NCBI GenBank assembly: GCA_028023455.1
Contig: JAQFVV010012404.1
Coordinates: forward strand, 15,799,000 to 15,862,999
Length of the DNA stretch: 64,000 bases
Source of the DNA: Epiperipatus broadwayi
Lineage: Eukaryota > Onychophora > Udeonychophora > Euonychophora > Peripatidae
Direction: 5' to 3'
A program made the translations under genes and the position numbers. Under the pieces are notes generated by a model. The model searched no databases, was not told where the DNA came from, and saw only the letters and a list, made by a program, of their open reading frames with translations. Shown piece by piece: positions 1 to 11,834 of the stretch. How positions within the stretch are numbered: position 1 is the stretch's first letter; each line of letters starts with the position of its first letter.

Positions 1-3000
1 ACCAATGCCTCTTTAAAGAAAATTTAATTATATGATATTGCTAGTCAAAAAAGGTAATTTTTAGCTTTATTCATAGTGTTATGTGTTTAAAAATTGTATG
101 TAAAACATGGAATATATTTATGTTTATATATTGTACAATTTCCATTATCTAATAGAATTGATAAATGAATTAGAATAATTCACTCTTTATTTTTATTGTT
201 TTAAATACATTTGAATGTCAGTTAAAACACACAAGTTACGTGGAACAAAAAAAACGGAACAAAAAAAAATTATAGTAATATATATGTTATTGCTAACAGT
301 TAAGATTATTTATAAATGTACTAATAAAGCTTGAATTTTTCTAAAACATTCAACAATTCAACGGATGATAAAAATAGTTAAACATGTAATAACAATTAAA
401 ATGCCATCACTAAAAATCTTCAAATAATCATTACACAGTATAATTCATATTCAGTATAATAATTTCTATAAAACAAATATACACATTTGATTACTTATCA
501 GAAACTATTTGATTTTATTAATACAAATTTTCCTAATAATTCCTCACATCTTTATAAATAATCAAATATAATTAAATACTATATTTACTTTTGGTCTGTT
601 ACTGGACCAATGATTTAGGTTCATTATCATGGGCGTTTTTCATCTGATTTAGTTTGCTATATAAAAATAATACCTCAATCTTTTGAACATATTTATATAT
701 CCATTCTTGATTATTAATTCAAGTGGGTATGATAATTTATAATTACTATATTTTTTACTCTCAATGTTTCAAGTAATAATCATTCAATAAATATGTAAAT
801 CATTTTCAATTATTCTTTATTAGGCTAGAAATTAAACCTTACTTTAGATATAAACTTTAAATTTTATTAAATATCAAATATATTATTTTTTTATAAAACT
901 TGCATTAGAGTCTTTAATCATTATCTTATCCTTCTCAACTCTACAATCTTTTATCTCTAGAAATTACTATTATTATTTTTATTTCAAATGCAGCTATATG
1001 TTTGAAGTAACAATATAGTTATTTCTACACTGATTTGAAATTAATATATACTGATCATATACTTTTTTATAATTTATCCAAAAAAAGTTTTAGAATTGCA
1101 TGTTGCAATAGTGTTCAATCTGAAGATCATTATCATGACATCACTATTTTGTTAATATTGGAAATAAAAAAAAATATTTTATTTATGGATTTTTTTATAT
1201 TTTATAAATATTTGATTTTTGTGTGGAATAGATCTTGGATTCTGTTGATATCAAAGAAATGGCTTTGACATTGAATGAGATTGAAGAATATTGCATTTTT
1301 TCTTTAAGAATAAGATTGGGATCACATATATTTTCATGATTTAAATTGTGTCATTATATTCTTAAATCATATTAATATTTATGTATAGTTTTCACAAAAT
1401 TTAAATCACAATGAATTATTATATTTATATATTGTAAACAATATTAATGCCCATTTCTTTTAAGTTTATAAAGATAATGCTTCCTGCTTCAACTGCACAT
1501 TTAAATTAGCTTAATGGATAAATAATAGTTTAAAAGTTATTTTTAGGATATATATATATATATTGTACTCTTCAATTAAAGAAAAACTAAGATAGACTCT
1601 CTGGCTAACTATGATATAACCATACTATAGTCAAGTTACATAAACAATGACTATTAAAGATAATTAATATTAGGACTGATTACCTCAAAATACACTACTA
1701 ACATACAATATTTAATAAAATTAATATTTTCTAATAATTAACTATAAGAAACTTATTAAATAAAAATATAATAACACATACTTTCACAATAAATCATAGG
1801 GTTCCAACTAAAATACTTAACTCATTCATTTTGTTAATAAATTTAATTTATGATTAACTCATTATTATAAATAAAATATGGTTCGATTAAAATAACAAAT
1901 ACGATTGTGAAACTCTTTACATGAGAGATTCAGTACGGTACAATCAATGGCTTAAACATTGAGGATACATCCCTAAAAATGTATTCCCAATGGCATAAGA
2001 ATATTACCCCCTATTAAATTAATGTAATACAATTACCATGTAATATTCTAATGTCTTTAAACATGCATATAATAATCCTAACATATGATTTATAAAGTTA
2101 TTATAGAAATAACTAATTAATTACTACTCCTTTAATAAAAAATATTAATTGAAAATTTAACATGAACTGATAATTCTTATTCATCATCTTTTAATACAAA
2201 TTTTACAATTCTTTTAAAAATAATCTCAGATTCATTTCCAAGACTAATAATAAAAATAAATTAATTAATTAAGATCCTGTAGTTAAATATGATGAGGGAT
2301 TTTACATATTATCTAACTACCCTTACAAAAATAATAACAACAATAAGCAACTAAGATATATTAATGACACTTAACATTAAATCTATTTAATGATTAATGT
2401 TTAGCAAATAAACATAAATAAAATCATAAGTTTCTGTGAAAACATTGTATAATCTTTTATTTATTCATGTAGCATAGGTAAAATATAATATATTTTAACA
2501 TAGTGGCAATATTAAATATCTCAAATTGGTGTTGAATCATTTTAAAGTAATCACCATTGATTATATCTTCTACAATAATAATAATTACATACTTTATTAC
2601 TCAACCATGTAATAGTAATAATAATATTCTAAGTAATTTTTACAAAATCATGTAATGTTTAAAACCATTAATCTCTATGGATCATGCATGTGAAATGAAG
2701 AATCAATGAATGACACTCAGACAAATTAAAACTCTCAGCAATGAATTAATTTAAAAAAACATTAACAAATTTATTATAGTTGTACAATATTATAGCTATT
2801 ATTATACAATAAGATTATAAAAATTAAAAAAAATATTTACAAATTGTAATATAAAAATTAACATTATTTAAAGTTTAAATATTGATATAACAAATATTAC
2901 AAATAATTAAAAAATAAGATAGCCTTCGTTCTGACTACCTAAAAATAAAATAAACATCTTACAGTAATAATGCTAATATACTATTTTTACTTAATAAAAT

Positions 3001-3865
3001 AATAACATTTTATTGTTTTGTGGTGAGAAAATAATAACAATAAATATCCCAATCTGAACTTAATCTAAAAAAATATATTTATTATTATATAATTCTTAAG
3101 TATAAGTTTAAATTTAAAATACACCTATCTAAATTCAACACATAGTAAAATATTTTAAAATTATTAAAATACTTCCTTTGCAGTTCAGCAAAGTATTATC
3201 TTAATATTTTTACCATGTTCAACTATTCTATACCAGAAAATTTAAATAAAGAAAAGTATATAATACCTTCTTTTGCAAATTAACTACTTATGAAAAAAAT
3301 ACTTAAAATGTAACTTCATGGTTCTTCTCTATTTTAAATAGGTTTATATTCTTTATTGCAAATTTTTTTTTTAAAAAAACTATTAATAATTTATATTGCT
3401 TGATATTTTATTTTTCATTTATTTTTTTATATTTTATGCTCATCATAGCACTCAAATGCATTTATTTGAGTTTAATGATCTTTAATATTTATAATATTTG
3501 TGGGAATATTAATTATTTCTCTCCTATTTTTTATATTATGACAAGTAGTAAACATTTCAATATCATCTAAGATTGAAAATTTTATATATCTTATTTTGCC
3601 TTTGCATAAACTACCAACTTCTAACAGTTTAACTATTATTTTACCATCTTTTAAAACTATCCTTCTATGATGCGATTCCAGTGGTGATAGACAGTGATTA
3701 TAGTATAGTATATGGAATAATGACAATAATAACTCCAGTAAGTAAGAAAAACATCATCATGGATACAGTGCTAAAAATAAAAGGTCTGTCTTTAACAGGC
3801 ACCTTAAATTCATATCATGACTATTTCAGCTCTTATTGACTGTAAAGGAATGAAACTGTCCATCG

Positions 3866-3887
3866 AAAAATACTGTACAGTATTTTT
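3866..3887. repeat. 22-bp perfect palindrome
   Basis: The arm AAAAATACTGT is followed directly by its exact reverse complement with no spacer. It could form a cruciform or bind a dimeric factor. Nothing nearby gives it a role and chance cannot be excluded in AT-rich DNA. Confidence 0.6.
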
Positions 3888-4498
3888 TCACCTATATATT
3901 CAATAAATACAAACTGTGACATAGCTCACACATAACATCCTTTCACACATATCCCTAAACACCTAAGATTTCATATAACAATTATTCTCCTGTCCACCAT
4001 CCAATATCTTCCACATACTGAATAACTTTATTAACATCTTAAAGTATACAAGCTACATTACAAAATAATTTTCAAACCGCTTTACTTAAAAATAACAAAG
4101 ATCTAAATTCATTTCAAAATGGTTTTTAAAAAGTTTTTTCAAGAACAAATGATCTCGATAAACATACATCGATATTATTATATATTTATTCATTTGTTGT
4201 TATATAATTTAGAAATTAATATTTCTTTCTCTATATCTCAACAGATACCATTCATAATTATAATACATTTATAACTCAACTATGTTATAAAATGTATGCA
4301 TATTCAAACATTTATGATAAACAAATATTTTAAAATATCCTTAAATATTCCAAGACATTCACTTGCATTTATTTATTTTTTTTGTAATACATCTGATAAT
4401 AATTGTATAAATGGTTCATTCAGCTTTTAAATATTCAAATAATATGACATGTAATAATAATAAAGTACTAATTTTTAAATATATCATTTAAAAATATC

Positions 4499-4631
4499 AA
4501 ACAATGCAATATAAATAATAAATAAGATTATCCATGATCCCAACAATTCTTGGAACCATGAATTATAAAACAATGCAATATAAATAATAAATAAGGTTAT
4601 CCATGATCCCAACAATTTTTGGAACCATGAA
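4499..4631. repeat. Two-copy tandem duplication, 69-bp period
   Basis: Copies at 4499-4562 and 4568-4631 differ at only about two positions, so the duplication is young compared with the decayed elements around it. Each copy ends in an imperfect inverted repeat (CATGATCCC facing GGAACCATG) that could fold as a small hairpin. Confidence 0.85.
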
Positions 4632-7600
4632 CAGCAATCCATTTCTTCTCAACTGTCCATCCAAACAAATAATAATTATTAATTACCTGTCAGAAAATTA
4701 ATTTCTGAAAAACCCGTTTTTCTTTATTTAATGCAAAAAAAAAAAAAACTAATCTAGCTTAAGATTAAATTTTAAAAAATACATTATAATAAAAAGGTTA
4801 GTTAAAACATTTTAAAATACTATCATTAAACTAAAATAATGAAATAAATTTAAAAGTTACGGAAAAATCTTTCTTCTTGCCAGTTCAATGCTTTTCAAAA
4901 TTCTTCCTCCACTGTCTAGTTATGGGTAAACAGTTTTGAACAAAAGTTATTTTCCTCTCCTGGCATCATTCAATGAAACATATAACTAACAAAATTAAAT
5001 CCTGCAGAATCTGTGAAAAATATTGGTTATCCTGGGAAGATAAATATTTATTTTAGTTCTTTTCCTGAATATCTATCCAGGCATGCAATATCTCAATAAA
5101 ACAATAATTAAGCATCCATTTTATATGAAATAAAATATTTTCTATGTACATGTTTTATATTAATTCCATTAGTTATATATGTCAAAACATATCAAGACAA
5201 TTATAACTTGCATATATTTTACATTTCCATCAGTCAAAACATTGGTAGAATATTATATAATATAAAAATTATCCATTTATTACATTCTTTCAGCAGACAT
5301 CCATATTTCATTAACTAAAGGTAGATATTTCCTTTTTAAAAAAAATATTCAAGACTGTTATTCTTAAAATGCATATATTTCATTTAGTTATTTTATTAGA
5401 TAATATGATAGCTTTACCATCCAAGCATTAATTAAATGATATAATATAAATCTTTAAAACAGACACATTATAGTTACTTTATGTTAAATAAAAAAAAAAA
5501 TCATTTCGAAACATATAGTTTGTTTATTGGTTTTATCATAATTTTTTTTCAAAAGCATAAAACTTTCAACAATCATTTTCTTTCCATTTTTCTTTTAAAA
5601 CACATCATTTTCAACTTCATTTAAATTAAGATTTAAAGATAAATTAAATATAAGATGTCCTATTTTCATCCATGTAACAAAATAATTATTCTTGCACATG
5701 ATAAAAAAAATATCACTAATTTAGCTTTTAACTTAAATGCAAAATATTAATTTTCCTTTTCTTGAATATAATAACACTATGAGAATGATTTTTCAGAAAT
5801 ATTCTTTTTCTATTTGTTAACAAATTTCCTTGAAAAAATAGATTTATTATAACAAGACAAAGTTATTAAAAATAAATATTCATTCACTTTGAGTATATTA
5901 GTTATAGAAAATTCAAAGTCCTTATCTAATATGAAATTTCTAAATCATTGTTGGAATTTGGTGCACATTGTCCCAACACGTAAATAACTATTATCATCTT
6001 CCATAAAAATTATTGTAGTTTTAAATTAAGTTTCATGTAAAATTTTCTGATACAGAACTACTGGTGTTTATTCTATCATTATTTTAAAATAATTATTAAA
6101 TTATACTTTTAAAATTTTTAAGAAAAACAATAGTAATTATAAAAAATTATTATTGTTACAATTAGACAGATAAACCAAAAAATATTAATTATAAATTTCA
6201 CACTAAACTGTACTAATAAATTTTAGAAAAACTGCACACATTGTCTAGACTTGATTGAATCTCTTCTTTTATACTGATTTAATCAAATGATTTCATTGGT
6301 TAATTGTGCTTTTAAAACATTTGCTTATTTACACAAAGTAAATTAATTTCATCTTTAAAATTTAGCCTTAAAACTATGAGACATCATTTTTAAAATATTA
6401 TACCAAATTATTCAATATTTTAAATATTAAATACTTTTATTAAAATATCAAATATCTTTATTAAAACAATTTAAATATTTTAATGACTAAAATATTAATT
6501 TTAAAACAAAATATATTCAAACAACATAATTATTTTAATTATTACTTTTACAAACATTATCTTTAGACTTAATTTTTGTAACTTTTAAAATGTATCCAAT
6601 TTTATTAACAAAACTAGAAATCAATGTTTTCTTTTTCTAACCCTTCTAAGTTCTCATACCAATACAACCACCTTTAATCATGTGAAACTTTCAGAACATT
6701 CAAGACTAATATTAAATTATTTATTATCTAAATAATATTTTTAACAAAATAATAATTTTAAACACATTGTATAAAATATTACTTACTATAATTAAACTAT
6801 TATATTATCATAGTTTATGTTGAATATAATAAATATAAATTAATATTATCTTTTAAACAATACATTGTACCGTTTATTTATATATGGTACAAATATATTA
6901 GCATTGGTAAGATATTTAAAAGCTAAAAAAGAAAGTAAATTTAAAGATCTTTTAGAAGATTCATTTTTAATTTTTTTTTTAGTTAGTGTGCAATAAAGTT
7001 AAATTTTTGTTTCATATTTATCTATGTAATTTAATAAAAGTTAAAATTGGAAAGAATAAAAGACATGCAGATTGCTAATCTAGATAAACTAAAAGAAAGA
7101 GAATTCCACATGCGGATTACAATCAAAGTTTTAAAGCTAAATAAAGATGGCAGAAAGAATTTATATAAAAAAAAAGATCTTTGTAGTTGGAAAATATAAA
7201 ATAAATGTGCAAGATTATAGACTTGTATTTTACGATAAAACAAAGATAAAAATATGCACAGAAGTCTGAAAACCAGACCCCGAGTGTAAAAAGAATACCA
7301 GTGTGATCAGGGTCTTGTCTGTTTTTTCTTTTGGCTGGTCCTGGGTCATGAAAGATCTAGGACCACTCTATGCTGAAATAATTCGTCATACAGGAGTAGA
7401 CCGATGCTTTTGCTGACATTGTTCACGAAGATGTCAATCCCAGAAAAGCTTTCATGACTAGCCTTTAGGATGGACGAAGAACAAGTTAAAACCAATGGCC
7501 ACAAGCTCATTCTACCTCTCATCAAAAACCATGCATGGTAATCAACAATCTTCATAAACTCGCTAAACTTACCAGTAAGCTAAGATTAATTATTCCCGAT

Positions 7601-8417
7601 TGTGACTAAATTAAGTATTTGCAAACCATTCTCAAATATAAGCTTTTAATATAATTTCGATGGAGATATTAATTTTCTTTTTCAAGAGATTTTCAGTTAC
7701 AGCCTTCTAGAAGAAACTTAAGAAGTGAACATTAATTGTTAAATTGTTTTAATTATTTTACTTAACTATCTGGATTAGCGTGTGTGGGTTTTTCCAATTT
7801 TATTTAACGGGTTATTTTTTAAATATTTTAATTTGTTATAATAAAATCTTTCTAATTGCAACTTTTCATTGTGCATTATTAGTGTTAGTTTATTAGAATT
7901 TAAATGTATAATTTACCTTTGCCAATAGTTATTAATTAAGCTCCGGGAATAATATTCTCTGAAAAAATAAATAAAGTTACGAGAAATCAAAATCCCGATC
8001 CTTTAAATTATTTTTTTCTTAATTTACAATATGTGACGCGATGAATTTCAGCGGATTCTTGTATGAATTCTGGCACCCTTGTTAAAATAAATAAAAAAAC
8101 TGATTACGTCAGTAATACAAATTGTAATAATTAATAGGCCAGTTAATCAGGAAATATAGCTATGTTTTTAGAAATATGAACGAAATATTTATATTTTTCT
8201 TCTTCATAGTTTGATTAACTCACACATTCTAGTGCATAATTTAAGACCTATCAAAATGTGAAAAACATTACATTATATTGTTTTATCACTTAACTTATAA
8301 AAATGACTTTAAACTATTTAAAACATCTTTACAAGCTTTTATTTAACAAGTTTGAATGTCTCCTAGATATGTAATCACTATAACATATTAGAAAATAACG
8401 TAAATTTAAAATTTTTT

Positions 8418-8900
8418 TTAAGTAGTTACATTTAAAACCCTATCTAAACTATCTGCACCAAACATAAGAGCATAATATATATATATATTGTAACAGAATA
8501 AATATCCCAACAGCATTCTTTCAAGTACATATGAATGACCTTTGTATTTAAAAACTATGTACTTTTGATCATCTACATGAAGAAATATCTCCCAATAACT
8601 ACCTATTGAATTCACAGCCATAATTATTTTATTATCTTTAAACCTAGTCAATAATTCTTATATAGTAGGAAGAACATCCTGTTCTGGAATTGTCAATTGG
8701 TTCAAGAATCTTGCATCTAAACATATACATATAGATCTACCCTTTTTGCAGATGACCATCAATGGATTGTTAAAAGCTGAGGACACTTTCTTATAATTTT
8801 CCAGTCAATCATTTGGTTAATTTGATATTGCACATCTTTATTTAGTAAGGAATTGGATAGCTTTTGAATTGGAATGGAGTGTAATTTTTTAAGCGAATTC
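8418..8900 (-). pseudogene. Ty3/gypsy-like reverse transcriptase fragment
   Basis: On the minus strand, in family order, I see a segment resembling the pre-RT helix (QINQMIDWKIIRK), the finger region (NNPLMVICKKGRS then MCLDARFLNQLTIPE), the segment before the catalytic motif (LPTI, stop, ELLTRFKDNKI), then GSYWEIFLHVDDQKY and ERMLLG, and a trace of the next helix (LDRVLN). This matches the N-terminal half of a Ty3/gypsy polymerase. The usual first catalytic Asp (LDL in most families) reads AVNSIGS here and appears lost. There is a frameshift near 8795, an in-frame TAA near 8660 and an AT-microsatellite expansion near 8480. The catalytic YxDD box, RNase H and integrase are not seen. Dead remnant. 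Confidence 0.8.
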
Positions 8901-9206
8901 TATGTACATATCCCTTAATTTTCTGGGTTTCTTGGTGATACATTTTTGTAACAGCATAGCAATTGAAATAATTTCTCCCATAAATGATTGTCTAACTCGG
9001 CTGATTCCTGCAATTTTGATTTAATAAGTAATTCTGTGGATATTTTTTGAATATTTAATACATTAAATTCACGAAAGAATATAATACAAATAAAATCACA
9101 TTTTTCCTTGACCTTTTAATTGTTGATTAGAATAATCAATTATACATCCATATATTATTCATAAAGTCTCATCCTATAATAGCTTCATGAATAAACTATG
9201 CCATAA

Positions 9207-9485
9207 TTAAAAATACATGTTCAAAATTGATGGACTTTTTCTGAATAGTAAACCATTTTTGCTGTGTAAACAGTTGGCTTTATGTCCATTATCTAAGATA
9301 ACTGTCTGTTTTAAGAATAATGCAGGAACTTGCAAATCTCTTTTTGTTATTTTAATAAATAAATCTTCTGAGAGTATTAAAACTTGATTTCCTGTATCTA
9401 ATAAAATTTTCACTAATATCACTTGTAAGGTACTATTAATTTGTGGACAACTATTTATTGTATAATAACTCGGGCTGCAATTCAT
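9207..9485 (-). pseudogene. Retropepsin-like aspartic protease fragment
   Basis: A 92-codon minus-strand frame carries KILLDTGNQVLILSEDLF, which fits the active-site loop of retroviral-type aspartic proteases (canonical [LIV]-L-[LV]-DTG-A); the Asp-Thr-Gly triad is intact. It lies upstream of the reverse transcriptase on the same strand, the normal gypsy gag-protease-RT order. The second half of the protease fold is not clear. The called start is arbitrary, as this would be an internal polyprotein domain. The linker to the polymerase (8900-9200) is degraded. Confidence 0.7.
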
Positions 9486-10112
9486 CTAATGAAAAATTTC
9501 CTGATTTTAAGTAAGAAATGAAGTCATTGCTTCCCAAATTAATGATAGATTCCTACAGTGAGAAACATTCTATCATGGCATGATTTAATTTAATGGACTG
9601 CATTTAAGTCTCATCTCTAGCATTTTTACAGAGGTATTCTGTAAATTGCTAACAGGATAGATTCATGCTAACTGAGCACTTTTGTGTGGTTCAAACATAA
9701 TTTTGTCAATATTTCTACTATCATTATGATATCATGAACTTTGATATCATCTATTTGTATTTTGCTTTTAGACTATATTAGCTCTACTTTCTCTATTTTT
9801 ACTTAATTCTATATTGGATACTTTATATTAATTACTTTCTTTTCTAGATCAGTACACGTTTTCTAAAAGTATCTCACTTGCTTCAAGCACACTAAAATTT
9901 CTGACACCTCCTCTACTATGTATCCATCTGCTGCTATTAATGTTTGTTCTATATATTTAAGCAAATTTCTTTTTATAATTCAGAGAATTCAATTCTTAGA
10001 TAAGGAAAATGTGATCAGTTATTTTAACTTGGTTGCCTGTGTTCAGAATAATTGGGTATAACTACCTTTACTAAGATTATGTTTGTTCTCACTAATGGTA
10101 TTTGACATTATC

Positions 10113-11274
10113 CTATTTATTCTTATACCAAAAACTGTTTAAAAGTACAATCACCATAAGTTTTAGACTTATTAAAGATCTCCAGTTTTTCGCTGTAGAG
10201 CATTTCAGGTGATTACTTGCTATGACTAATTTTTCTTTTTCACTTAATTTATTTAAGAAAAAGAATTCCTCCAATGCACATAAATATTTGAGTGAATTTT
10301 CATCATATTTCCCTTTAAGTAGTTTTATCTGAATAAATTTAGAGATGTTGCTATCTTTTTTATTATTATTATCTTCTAACTCATTAATCTGTTTAATATC
10401 ATTTTCTACTGATAATGGCCATACTCCATTAATATCCCTATCCAAGCCATATAAGTAACTATATAAAATCTAACACATCTCTCAAATGTATGGGTTTATA
10501 TTCTCCATCTTGATAATCATTTTTTATTACAACCTTAATATTTTTCAGTTCTGCTAATTTACTCTCTGTCACTAATATTTGACTATTTACATTTTTTTTC
10601 CTGTTCCTTCAAGTATCCATGTATGACTTGAATTATTATCTTATTATTATTTTCCAATGTATCATTAAGACTTTCTTCCTATTTTTTCCAAACTATGATT
10701 ATTTAACTTTTTCTTCACATCCTTTACTTCTTCCTGTTTCATTTGTTCAATATTATTTATTTGACCTTTCATGCACTGTAAATTAATCTGTGTTTTATTT
10801 TCCTTTTGTAATTTCTTTATTTCATTTCATTTACTCTATTTTTGCATAATTCTTGATATTCTGTTTTTGATTTACTTTTAACCTCATCAACTTCTTGCCG
10901 TAAAATGATTTATTTCAGTTTGAGATTTCATTTGGAAATCATTAGCCTTTTCTAATTTGCTAATTTTTTTTCCCAACTCTTTGCACTTGTTTTGAAACAT
11001 TTTAATCTTGTTATTTAACTTTAAATTTCAAATCTTTCTTGCAATTTTTCTAACTTATCTTAAAGTTTTCTTGATTTAGCTTTTAGTTTGTTAAATCACA
11101 TTTTACATCGGATTTTTTTAATTTTATGTCTAGATCATAATTAAATTCTTCAAACCTAGCATTAGGCATGTTAAATTTTACATTAAATTTGTCAAATTTA
11201 TTATTAAATTTAGTTATTAATTCTTGTAAATCAGCTTTCAATCCTTTTAACTGATGTTCTGAATTATCAAACAT
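10113..11274 (-). pseudogene. Gag-like region of the Ty3/gypsy remnant
   Basis: The minus-strand frame at 10113-10445 contains ALEEFFFLNKLSEKEKLVIA followed by SNHLKCSTAKNW, close to the capsid pattern of Ty3/gypsy Gag (a hydrophobic block, then a helix ending in a Trp). Further upstream, 10450-11274 encodes Lys/Asn/Glu-rich, heptad-like, coiled-coil-prone sequence in several broken frames, including a 63-codon frame at 11083-11274. I see no CCHC zinc knuckle. The position, 5' of the protease and polymerase on the same strand and 3' of a primer-binding site, supports the call. No intact frame remains. Confidence 0.6.
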
Positions 11275-11806
11275 ATTTTAATTATTTTGAATCAGCTTTT
11301 AATTCATATATCTTATCATCAAATTTATTAAATACTTCACATTTGCTAAGAATAAGATGTTTTGATTATCACCTTCAATCCCAGTGAAGTAGATATACAT
11401 ACATGCACTTTATTAAATGAATAATAAACAAATATTCTATTATCATTTGCTCATCAGACAACTAAAGTTTGCTGAGGATCTGCAAATAAAATATCTTAAA
11501 GTGCTCAAAAATATTAAACTATCACTATTATTTTGTAAAGTGCCTATAATTCCTATATTCTATAACATGGCTATAAAATTCATTTACAGAATACTTTTGG
11601 TAATTTAAAAAAAAAAAATTTTTAAACTGTCAAAAAGATTTGGTACATTGGAAGTAAAATTATCTATTATTCATATTTTAAAGTGAACAATAAAATTCTA
11701 ATTACAATTGAACTTTCTGCTCCAGATTATATCAAAGAAAATAAATAATTATTTTACACATTCTGATATAAAAGACATTGATCTCAGGTAATTGGTCTCT
11801 ATTTGA

Positions 11807-11834
11807 GGCTTACATTAGGTGCCAATTGTAACAG
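11807..11834 (-). mobile_element. Primer-binding site and LTR end of the gypsy remnant
   Basis: Read on the minus strand, an LTR end CTGTTACA (11827-11834) is followed after AT by TGGCACCTAATG (PBS roughly 11807-11824). Many Ty3/gypsy elements have an LTR ending in TTACA followed by a TGGCGCC-type PBS; the changes seen are what CpG decay (CG to CA/TG) would give. It lies at the correct end of the gag-protease-RT remnant and sets its 5' internal border. The outer edge of the LTR (above 11834) is not resolved. Confidence 0.6.

Larger units (their letters stand above)
1..8417. other. AT-rich non-coding stretch
   Basis: No convincing gene is visible. Open frames here are short and of the low-complexity Lys/Asn/Ile/Phe type expected by chance in such AT-rich DNA. 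It contains the 69-bp tandem duplication near 4.5 kb and the 22-bp palindrome at 3866, listed separately. A somewhat G+C-richer patch at about 7260-7560 holds a small imperfect hairpin (GGTCCT paired with AGGACC around 7338-7366) and a 69-codon minus-strand frame. I cannot assign it; it may be an old repeat or pseudogene fragment. Confidence 0.6.

Noticed and set aside
3472-3726. An 84-codon minus-strand frame with HHRRIVLKDGKIIVKL, faintly like the N-terminal cytoplasmic part of inward-rectifier potassium channels
   Set aside because: The likeness covers only about 12 residues, the slide helix and membrane segments do not follow, and the opposite strand is equally open over part of the region. 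Not enough for a feature.
8478-8500. ATTGTAACAGAATAAATAT resembles the gypsy LTR end at 11827 and might be a second LTR terminus
   Set aside because: It sits between two recognisable reverse transcriptase segments (ERMLLG and LDRVLN) and next to an AT microsatellite; chance plus AT expansion explains it better.
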